Source: Alternaria dauci
Taxonomy: Eukaryota > Ascomycota > Dothideomycetes > Pleosporales > Pleosporaceae
Direction: 5' to 3'
Length of the DNA: 64,000 nucleotides
Assembly (NCBI RefSeq): GCF_042100115.1
Contig: NC_091273.1
Coordinates: 4,960,001-5,024,000 of the forward strand
Under the pieces are notes generated by a model. It was not told the DNA's origin. It worked only from the letters and a program-made list of their open reading frames with translations, and made no database searches. A program made the translations under genes and the position numbers. Below are positions 54,742 through 64,000 of this stretch, in pieces (the first letter of the stretch is position 1; each line of letters starts with the position of its first letter).

Positions 54742-57497
54742 TTACTTTAGATCAACATAGAATATGTCCCGGTTACAAACAAACAGAACGCGCTCTTGTC
54801 TTGCTAGAATTACACTGCGCAGTGTCGATAACCACGAATATTGGGAGGCTGCCCACACCTCGGGCGGACTAGACCCGACTCGGAATAATAGGACCTATAA
54901 CTCTATCACGACATGCACGATCAGCAATTGACTGTGTTACTGACCTGTTTCACACCTTTAGTGTTGTCGCCCCAAGCTGCGATGAGGCCCGAGTGAACAG
55001 ACACGTTATCCCAGGAGTTCGCTTTCGGCAATGGCTTAGAGGAATGCGCCAGCACACCTAGATCCGTAGGAGAAATTTGATGGCAACAAATCGTGTACTT
55101 CGTCGATTTGGTAAAGATCTTTGACGGTTTGGTGATAGTCGCGACAAAACCGCCAGATGAGCACAGGGCGATGCGCAGGATTTTCGTATCTGGTGTCTGT
55201 AAACTGTAGGTTGCTTTCGCAGTTTCTGGCGTACGAAGTACACTATGGTAGCCCGAGTCTATAGTGGATGGTTGTGGTGCTAGAACTAGCCTTTCTGGTT
55301 GATCTTGGGGCTGGTTCGGCTGAATGGTATTATCTCTGCTAGTGCCAGTGTTCGTGTTTTGGACATCCGGATCAGCGTAAAGCTCATCGCTTTCGACGCG
55401 ACGAGGTGGTGTGAATCCTGGATCGTCATCGAGGGGCAAATCCCCCGCTTCAGATTCTGGAGAAGGATCATCGGGTGGTGTGTCTTCGACCTCAGTTCCA
55501 CCTGTGTGCGTCACGGTCCCCGCATTAGCGGTGTGAGCTCGTACGATGATTCGAGGTGGCACCTGTGCGGTTGCCATAGAGTCTTGCGCAGGGTAGGGCT
55601 GCGCAGGTGTAGTTTGCGTATCCGGAGACTGTGGAGGCGGGGTTTGTCTAGGTGGGGGATGTGGACCTGGAGGTCGTGCAGGTGCACATCGTGTGGGTGG
55701 AGGTAATGCTTGAACGGCACAATTAGGGCCAGGGCGGAAGCCGTTGTTGAAATGACTTGTGAGATGCTCCATAGCTTGTCGAACTTCTTCGGCGCCCGGC
55801 CGCTGCTCGATCTTCAGAATGTCGAAGACTTTTGCAATCGAACATTTGAGGACTCCATGAGCCATAGTAGGTGTTGCCAGATTGTCGGTCATGTTCATTA
55901 ACCAAGCTTTCATCTCAGGTCGAAGTTCTGGAGTGTGGCCCGAGACCCCTGGGGAGAGATTTGAGCTGGATAACTGTCGGTAGGTGTAGAAATAATCGTC
56001 GTTGTGTGTGCCTCGTCGCGCATCACGGAAGTCAGACACCGCAGCTCTTCTACCCGACGAGAAAGCGACGACTTCTGCAAATATGCACCCAAAGGACCAT
56101 ATGTCGCTCCGCCGCCCGACTACCCGCTGTGGTGGTGTGTTGCTCGATCCGTCTGCCGCCCGACTCAGACGCTCCATCTCTGGAGGCTGGTATGCCCCCG
56201 CCTCACGTCGCGCATGCGTGTTGAGTGTCAGGTTCTGCTTCTGCTCTACGTAATCTCTGACCGTAACATGGTTTTCACCCTCCTTCTCGTCGGTTTCTTT
56301 GAACGCAGAGATCCCAAAGTCTGTGAGTACCCATTTCCCCACTGCCGATGGGTATTGTGGAGAGTCGTTGTCTATGAGGATGTTGTCGGGTTTGAGGTCC
56401 ATGTGTGCGAAATAAATTTTTTTGTCAAGGGGCCTAACGTCCTCATGAAGCCACTTGAGGGCAGCTGCAATATTTGCGATTTGCTTGTACGTGTCGCTCA
56501 CGAATTGTGGTGAGTGACAATCAAAGACCGTTTGGAAGTTGTAGACTTGATTTCCCCACTGGTCGTGACCCTCGAGGAGAAAATGATGCAAGTCATACCT
56601 GTCCGCCCACGGAAGCAGAATAATATGTTCCCCTTTGTGGAACAATGCTGCTAGGTGAGTTCGGATATATCGGTGACTTGTTATGCTTTCTTTGAGCACA
56701 CTGAGATTACTGATCTCCTGTCTCGAATTCAGAACAGAACTGGGGTTTTGCGCGTGGAACCGCTTGACGGCAACCACAGTATTCTGCGATTGTAAGTGCA
56801 AGAAGATATTCTTCCAGGTGATCATACCTCTGAGGCCTTAACACCAGCTTCCGTGACAAAGTATTTTGGCGAGATTGTAACTTTCGTCACTCTGCCAAAT
56901 GCGCCTTCCGACGTAGTCGCGTACGCTTGAAACGGTAGACGTCGATCCCGATCGATAATGGTTGGCTCTGAAGACTCATATATCACCACCTAGCCCTTGT
57001 CAGTCAAGTTGCATCGTGCGGTACCGTGGGCCAACTGTACTCACGGGGCTGAACATGAATTGCTCAAAATAAAACCGCGTTTGTAATGCTTCGTCTCCAA
57101 GATCGGGCAGATCTTGTCGCAGAAGTGGCATTTGTTCGTTGGTGCACAACGGGGATCCATCGTCTCGAATCACGTATGATCTGAACCGGTCGAGGTGTGT
57201 GTCGGCACCCAGCCAGACCAGAACAGACAGAAACAAGAGTAGCTTCTCTTGAATGAACGTCACGTAAACTGGGTCCAGGATGTTTGGGTAGAGCGCTCTT
57301 TCGATGGTGCCTTCGCCAGACCAGGCCTTCTCTATATCCCCGATACGGATGTAGGCGTTGCTGTACTCACTGGATGCATCCGGAAACCTCTCTCCTCCTA
57401 TGACCAAGCAGTTCGAAAAATGGGCCTTGATTCGATTGCGGGCAGCCAAGCTGTCGCAATGCGGTTGCTTGTGGTCTGGCGGCGTCGCCTCGGCCAT
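54742..57497 (-). CDS. Protein kinase with N-terminal fungal domain and Pro-rich linker
   Basis: Exons 57497-57045, 56989-56828, 56783-54945 and 54894-54742 (ending in TAA); 868 aa. Residues 1-151 are a helical region of unknown family. The kinase domain follows, with the glycine loop (TTSEGAFGRVTKV) in exon 2, VVAVKRF (catalytic Lys) opening exon 3, catalytic loop HMDLKPDN (Met in place of the usual Arg of HRD), DFG in VLTDFGIS, and GRRSDIWSFGC. A Pro/Thr-rich, probably disordered linker (about 580-700) comes next, then a beta-rich region whose continuation lies beyond the stop. The substrate is unknown. The non-RD catalytic loop resembles kinases of immune or stress receptors, an analogy only. 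Confidence 0.85.
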
Positions 57498-57620
57498 GGT
57501 GCGACTGGCATGTCAGTAGTGTCCGGGGGAGTCATTGGGAAGGGAGTCGCTGGGATCTTGCTTGGGATGCTACAGTGCCCGTGCGCGTGACGAGCCACCC
57601 CACCATCCCAACATTGCGCG

Positions 57621-58074
57621 GAGGCAGCATATCACCTAGCTATAGAAAAAATAGGGTCAGCCATAACCTAGCTATATTAGGTAATTTAACCTTAAAAATA
57701 GTCTGTGCGCACACTAGTATAGCCTAGTATAGATTATATAATATACTAAATATATTCTTTATATAACGTGTTTCCTAAGTAAGTTAGTAACCTAAGTAAG
57801 TTAGTAACGCTAAATTAGTATACTACCTATACGTAATTATTATATAATATCTTAACTATAATAATCCTAAAAGATATATACTAAAGTTAACTTATAGCTT
57901 ACTATCTCTAATATTAAAGTATAATATATATAAAGTATTAACTAAGCTATAATAATATATAATATAATTAAAAGTATACTTATTTACTAATATACTAGAA
58001 AGTATATATAATATAACTATAAAGTAAACTTAAAGCGCCTAATAAGATTAAAAGAAAAAGCTAAAGTCTAGAAG
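57621..58074. mobile_element. TIR element, copy 3, interrupted by an LTR retrotransposon
   Basis: GAGGCAGCATATCACCTAGC at 57621 and the following 150 bases match, in inverse orientation, the right end of the element at 41247-41634 (shared blocks ATAGGGTCAGCC, CTAGCTATATTAGGTAAT, TAGATTATATAATATACTAA). Differences are mostly transitions. The rest is very AT-rich and holds a direct repeat CCTAAGTAAGTTAGTAA at about 57776-57810. No right-hand TIR appears before the LTR at 58075, so the element was probably split by the retrotransposon and its other end lies outside the window. Confidence 0.7.
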
Positions 58075-58550
58075 TGTTACAAGGTAACAAGGAATTGCTT
58101 CCCTTTTATGCAGGTCGTATGAAGGAAGACTATCGGGCGGACACGATGGACGAAAGTGGATCTAGGGCGGGGCCCAGATCACGTGAAAGGAATAGCATCC
58201 CGCTAAGACCTAGCCTCCGGGAGGCCAGTGAGGATCGGGAGGTTACGGCCCTCCTAGGCCTCCCTCTTAGAAGGGAGGGCAAGGAGGACAGGACCTAAGG
58301 CAATAAGTATAAGAATGTGTTAGATCTTATTATTACACTCATTGTAGTTAACTTAAATAGTTTATCTCTCACACAGATTGTTAACTAGTTATTCTATCGT
58401 TTATGGAATTAGTATTGTTTATCCTTTAGTTACAACAATAACTCTTTTCTACCTAATCATTCCATACAATACCTCACGGACTACCGCTTTAGTCTACCTC
58501 GCCTTAGTACGGACCAAGCCTAGAGAAGTATAGCCTAACCCCGTGTAACA
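58075..58550 (+). repeat. 5' LTR of the Gypsy element
   Basis: A 476-bp stretch bounded by TGTTAC and GTAACA, the usual TG...CA inverted dinucleotide ends. It contains a GC-rich block and TATAAG-like sequence near 58308, followed by internal gag-like sequence. The 3' LTR is outside the window, so the exact limits cannot be confirmed by comparison. No clear tRNA primer-binding site follows. Confidence 0.65.
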
Positions 58551-58625
58551 CTTTAACCACCTTAGATATCAGTAGACGTTTAACCAACAGGACAGCCCAA
58601 TTAAGATTCAACAATAGCTCATCAG

Positions 58626-60600
58626 GGAAACGCGCAGAACAACAGGGCTCAGGGTCAGGGACCCTCAACGCCAGCACGCCCTACCCCAGAAAATGATAAG
58701 ATACTAGAAGCATCCGATAACGAGGGAGAGAACCCTAACGTCACTAAGCTCAGGAATCTTAGGCAACACACAACCACACAGGCTCAGCAGATTACTAAGA
58801 TGCAGGCAATAATCAATCAGCTTGCAGGGCAACTGATAATAACCCCTAACGAACGACCCGTTGCTACAAAGAAACCTAAGATAGCGTCACCAGAGAAATA
58901 CGGTAGAGAACGAGAAAAGCTACAAGTATTTCTCACTAACATCGACCTGTACTGCGAGTACAACGAGGTACCCAACAACCAGGAAAAGATCCTCATAGCC
59001 AGTACATACATGAAGGATAAGGCTTCCAATTAGATGCAACCCTATGTGGACGATTATCTGCTAGATGCAGAACACATAGGCACCAAAGAAGGAACCCGTA
59101 CCTTATTCGCAAGTTGGACAGAGTTTAAGCAAGAGATAGGACGCATCTTCAGAGAAGTAGACGCTCAGAACCAGGCAGAGAAGAAGATCACTCGCCTAAG
59201 GCAGACCTCGTTAGTATCGGCATACACGGCGGAATTTAAGCAACTACAAGCACGGATCGATTAGGATGATGCGGCACTTCGAACGGTATTCGAAGCAGGC
59301 CTCAAAGAGAATGTCAAGGACGGCCTTGTACACCACGATAAGCCCGGGACGCTACACGCTCTAATCGAGCTAGCCACGCGTATCGACAACAGGTTATAGG
59401 AACAAAACGATCAGAAGAAATACTTCCGACCTAACCTGCCCAACATAAAGAAACAGCGTAGTAGATTCGACAGGGATAGCGACGCCATCATGACCGGCAA
59501 GGTACAAGAGAAGGCCAAAGACAAGAAAACCCGAGGAGGTAAAAGACACGACGGTCTCTCCAAGGAAGAACGCCAGCGGCGTTACGACAACAAAGCATGT
59601 CTCCAATACGGGAAGACAGGACACTTCGCTAGGGATTGCGAAGAAGAACAAGTCAAACAGGCAGCTGTCAAGATCCGGATAATCAGACAAGGCACGCCTT
59701 ACCCGGCCAGGATAGAGCCAGATAACAACCTAAGCGACTTAGACCTATACGAAGAGGCACGCTTAGAGGATAAGGAAGGCTACGAAATCGTCCCAAGAGT
59801 TAAACCAGACAACGAAGTTCTCACCATAGGCCAGCCAAAGAAGACTGACTAGAAGGTCAAAGGCACCATCGTGATAGAACGATTAGCCAACAACCAGTAT
59901 TAGGTATGTAGTAACAAGACACACTACGCCGACGAATGCACGGTTCGCGAACGAATCATGATTACCGGCCCAAATGCCGAAGAAATTAGGTATCAGGCGA
60001 TACACCAACAACCCTACTTCGATAATCTAATGGTTGAGGTCGAGGACCAAGAAGCCCACGAAGTAGAAGATACCAAGGATCACAAGGATTTGTGTTAGTA
60101 TGACTGCAAGATAAATTGCGAGTTCCATAAGCAAGATAAGGAGGATTACAGGACAGACCAGGACCGGTGCTGCCACCTAAACCTCTAGGCAGACGAATGT
60201 CTAGCAGACATCTGCCATCTACACGAACTAGAGAAAGTGGAGATCTACTACAGACTTCTATGGACGCAATGTAGGAACGGGTGTAACTTCTATCGTAAGC
60301 AGCTTAAGGAAGCATATAAGGTAGATGACTATTACTATCGCACCCTATCATCAAACATCTGCGAGGTAGTAGATTGTAAGATTCACGAGGCTAAGAAGGC
60401 TCAACTAAGGAAGAGGATCACTAGGGAGGAGATACCTCACCAGAACATTCATTAGAGCTTCTGTTACGACGACAGGTGCTTAACGCACTACAGCTCAAAG
60501 AATAACACAGGCTACTTTCCTAAGTACAGGAAAGGTAAGCAGTTAAAAAACTAGGATGCCGCTAGGGACAGGGTCACGCTAGTGAAGGCAGTCCTAAAAC
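58626..60600 (+). pseudogene. Gypsy gag, multiple stops
   Basis: The frame starting upstream of the Met at 58800 encodes a capsid-type region with IASPEKYGRE, SWTEFKQEIGRIF and VSAYTAEFKQLQARID, then a basic region and a zinc knuckle reading CLQYGKTGHFARDC. In the knuckle the second Cys position is Tyr, a one-base G-to-A change. A second Cys/His cluster (VCSNKTHYADEC) follows. In-frame TAG codons occur at 59034 (just before), 59262 and several later points, usually where Trp would be expected. It packages retrotransposon RNA in intact relatives; here it is non-functional. Confidence 0.8.
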
Positions 60601-60649
60601 GACCCTTAGGAAGGTGCAGGATACTGATAGTCAGGTAAAGTAGCTGCTT

Positions 60650-63600
60650 ACGACCGTATCTATATAGGGACGAAACATCGAGGCGCTCGTAGATAGCGGG
60701 GCCGCACGAACGATGATCTTACCTAGAGTAGTAGAGAAACACGAACTACCCTACTGGGTTAAGAAGAACCTAGTATCAGTACTGTTAGCCGACGAGAAAC
60801 CTATGGAATATAGAAACGGCATGATACGGATGGAAACCGAATTAACAAAGCTACGGATAGCTGGCATAGAGTGCTAAATGAATATCGACATAATAGAACT
60901 AGGAGGACTAGACATGTTAATTGGTTATGACTGGCTAGATGCCTATAACCCCGCCATCGACTGGCGAATGAAGACGATACTTAGAAGAGAACCTGTGCAC
61001 AAGGTTGCTAGAGTACGCTAAAGAGTGAGCCCGAAGGACTAGAGCTTAACCTAGGACGGGAGGTTCGGTAAGATCTCGCCTTATAAGATCATGAGAATCT
61101 ATGAGAAGGACCCTCAAAGAGTAGGAGTCATATGGATAAGACGAGTCGCGACTACGAAGGAAGGACCCTTACCACTAGAGATACCAAGAGAGTATTAGAC
61201 CGACGAGTTTAGAGAACTCTTCGAGGAAAACGAAGCCACGGACTTGGTAGACCATCAGGATTAGGATCACGAGATCATCCTAGATGAAGGGGCAAAGTTA
61301 AGCCCAGGACCTATGTATCCCATATCGCCCGAGCACGATGCTGAGCTAAGGGAGTACATCTAGAAGAATCTGAAGAAGGGATTTATCTGACCAGGATCAG
61401 GCCTAATGGCCTCACCCATCTTGTTCGTAAAGAAGCCTAACGGGAAGTGGCGACTATGTGTCGACTTCCGAAGGTTGAACAGCGTTACTTAGAAGAACTG
61501 ATATCCCTTACTACTAATAACTGAGCTTATGGATCGACTCTAGGGAGCTAAGTGGTTTACGAAGTTCGACGTTTGGGAAGGATTTCACCGAATTAGGATC
61601 AAGGAAGGACACGAATGGATGACAGCGTTCAAAACGAAATATAGACTGTTCGAGTACATAGTAATGCCTTTTGGGTTAACGAATGCCCCGGCAACGTTTT
61701 AGTCAGTTATTAACAACGCTCTTCACGAGTACCTTGGAATCTTTGTTATAGCGTACATCGACGATGTGCTGGTATACTCTAGCGGGACGCTAGAAGAACA
61801 TGTGGAACATGTCAAGAAAGTGCTTAGGAAGCTTAAGGAATACAAGCTGTACCTGCAGCTGGGGAAGTGCGAATTTCACACGAAGGAAACGGAATACCTA
61901 GGCTTTATAATATCTACAGAGGGGGTGAAGATGAACCTAAAGAAGACAGCGGCTGTATAGGAATAGCCAACGCCTAAAACAGTCAAGGACGTGCAATCCT
62001 TCCTAGGATTTGCCAACTACTACTAGAAGTTTATTAAGGATTACTTAAAGATTACAACACCTCTCTCTGAGATCACGAAGAAGGAAGTTGGTTTCAAATG
62101 GAATGAGGAACATTAGGAGGCTTTTGATCGAATTAAGCAGATATTCCTTGAGGCACTAGTACTAGAGATGTACGACCTAAAGCGAGAGACGCGAGTTAAG
62201 ACTAACGCGTCAGATTATGCACTCAGAGCTGTATTGTCACAGCAGTGCCCAGATAAAAAGTGGAGACTAGTGTTCTACCACTTAAGAAAGTTCTCTGGAG
62301 CAGAACTAAACTACGACGTTCACGATAAGGAGCTACTAGGAGTAGTCAATGCCTTTGAACAGTGGGAAGTCTATTTGCTAGGACTACTACACTAGATCGA
62401 GGTTTTTACTAATCACTAGAACTTGGCAGGTTTCATGACAACGAAGAAACTCAACCGACGACAAGTCCGATGGGCTGAGATGCTAGCTCAGTTCGACTTT
62501 AAGATAACTCACCGCGCTAGAACGCTTAACGGAGCTGCGGATGCTTTAAGCAGGAGATCCGACTTACGTGAGGAAAATCATAAGGAACCACATAACGCCA
62601 TGTTCAAGAAGATGCCTGATGGCACACTACGTTACAACCAGCCGGAACTAGCTAAGATAGCTAAGGTGGCCGAGCGGGTAGAAACACTTCAGCAGCAGTG
62701 GCAGCAGAGAGCGGCCAGCTGGCAGTTCGAGCCTGACGAGAACGGCTCCAACGAACTGTTACAAGACGAGCGAGAGTACCGAGATATGATTCGAAGCGAT
62801 CGAACATATGTACCCCCACACATGAGATTGAGTCTTATTAAGGAACTGCATAAGTCCCTAGAGTATAGATATATATCGCTAGAAGAAATGGTCAGGCGAC
62901 TATCAAAGGTGTTTACGATACTACGCTTGCGAGCGAAGGTGCAGGACGTCCTAGGCAACTGTTTAGCTTATTATTAGAACAAACCTAAGAGATATAAGCC
63001 CTATAGCCTGTTACAACCCTTACCGCCACTAACAAGACTATAGAGTAGCGTAACGATAGACTTTATAGTGAAGCTCCCGAAATCGTTAGAACTAGGATCT
63101 AGAAGATTATGCGACACAGTCCTAGTCATCGTGTATTGTCACACGAAAGGAGCAAAGTTTGTGCCTATAGAAGAAACTATTACAGCAGAAGAATACGCGT
63201 ATGAGGTTAGTAAGGCACTTATGTTAGAACATAGGATACCTAAAGAATTTATCACTAATCGTGATAAACTGTTCACTTCTAAGTATTAGAATATATTCCT
63301 AGCAAAGCTGGGTGTGAAGAAGAAACTATTAACTAGCTTCCACCCCGAAACAGATGGCCAGACGGAACGAACGAACCAGACACTAGAACAGTATCTAAGG
63401 ATGTACGCTAATAAGCTGTAAGATAATTAGGTTGAACTCTTACTGACAGCATAATTAGCCTACAATAGTACTAGGTCTGCGACGACTAAGTACTCACTAC
63501 ACTACGCGAATTACAGATATAAGCCGGTTACTTATTAAGATCCAAAAGATATAGAGAGTATTATAGTAGGTGCAGACGACAAAGCCCGCTTAATGCAAGG

Positions 63601-64000
63601 ACTGTATAAAGAATTAAGTAAGAATATAGCTTATAGGAACCTTATAACAGCTAAGGCGGCTAATAAGCAAAGGATTAAGGGACTAACCTTTAAGAAGGGG
63701 GACAAAGTTTTCCTGTCACGTCAGAACTTGAAAACTAAGCGACTAAGCAAGAAACTGGACAACCTCCGAATAGGACCATTCGAGGTTCTAGAGGAAATAG
63801 GTAACATAAACTACAAACTCTAACTCCCACCAGGCATGCGCATCCACCCTGTCTTTCACAAGAAACTCCTAGAAAGAGCACCTCTAGATGCCGAGCTAGC
63901 TACCGACATAGAGCTCGAAGACGATAAGTACGAGGTCGAAGAAATCAGGGACCTGCAGAAAATCGGTCATCAGTGGAAATACTTGGTCAAGTGGCTAGGA
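60650..64000 (+). pseudogene. Gypsy pol (protease-RT-RNaseH-integrase-chromodomain), multiple stops
   Basis: The protease active site reads ALVDSGAART. The reverse transcriptase has [14 protein letters not shown], the catalytic AYIDDVLVY (about 61752) and [10 protein letters not shown] followed by a TAG. RNase H includes NASDYALRAVLSQ and the ADALSRR end. The integrase core shows TIDFIVKLP, FITNRDKLF and [21 protein letters not shown] (D, D, E). The end of the window has KIGHQWKYLVKWLG, a chromodomain. Stops are scattered through every domain, so no polyprotein can be made. The sequence continues beyond 64000. Confidence 0.88.

Larger units (their letters stand above)
58075..64000 (+). mobile_element. 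Ty3/Gypsy retrotransposon (chromovirus), RIP-degraded, truncated by window end
   Basis: The order is LTR, gag, protease, reverse transcriptase, RNase H, integrase, chromodomain, which defines a chromoviral Gypsy element of a fungus. Reading frames are not interrupted by indels, but more than thirty stops (mostly TAG, some TAA and TGA) fall at places where the family has Trp or Gln (some Arg). These are G-to-A and C-to-T changes as caused by RIP. The gag and pol frames differ by one base (codon starts at 0 and 2 modulo 3), which suggests a frameshift-type junction near 60540-60680. The element cannot move by itself. Confidence 0.9.

Overview
The window is nuclear DNA of a filamentous ascomycete, most likely a dothideomycete of the Pleosporales type. 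The evidence is short spliceosomal introns (about 48-216 nt, GTAAGT/GTATGT...AG), HET-domain proteins, small cysteine-rich secreted proteins, a PTH11-like receptor-type membrane protein, and transposon and gene relics carrying C-to-T/G-to-A nonsense changes typical of repeat-induced point mutation (RIP). The order is inferred from gene style; no marker was searched. I rebuilt exon structures by hand from open frames, splice consensus and family motifs.

Layout. 0-10 kb: an epoxide hydrolase-like gene whose splice acceptor looks lost, a six-cysteine secreted protein, a hAT-type MITE, a secreted amidase, a second TIR element and a HET-domain gene. 10-14 kb: two opposed paralogous secreted proteins with identical cysteine spacing flank a LINE relic, followed by a small proline-rich hypothetical gene. 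14.5-27.5 kb is mostly housekeeping: a divergent arginase-family gene, the ISWI chromatin remodeler, a multi-pass membrane protein, a class 3 lipase and GET3. A 395-bp hAT element sits between the membrane protein and the lipase.

28-36.5 kb is an accessory, decaying stretch: a RIP-ruined NAD-dependent SDR gene with a sharp mutation boundary, a secreted-protein gene with a stop in its cysteine-rich frame, a dynamin-like GTPase with a non-GT donor, and a HET-domain gene broken at two C-runs and one TAG. 36.5-43.5 kb holds metabolic and sensing genes: class II aldolase, a DUF5519/luciferase-fold protein, an FAD monooxygenase and a PTH11-like protein, plus another TIR element.

44.7-57.5 kb: a subtilase with a cysteine-rich tail, a nine-exon amino acid permease, a 65-aa four-exon gene, a CorA-like membrane protein and a protein kinase whose C-terminal domain is cut off by an in-frame TAA. 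From 57.6 kb to the end, a TIR element is interrupted by a chromodomain-bearing Ty3/Gypsy retrotransposon. Its gag and pol frames are uninterrupted by indels but studded with stop codons.

No operon-like cooperation is expected in a fungus. Two shared themes stand out: secretion and host or environment interaction (lipase, amidase, subtilase, cysteine-rich proteins), and non-self recognition or cell-death type proteins (two HET genes, a dynamin, a CorA-like protein next to a kinase). The second theme coincides with most of the damaged genes.
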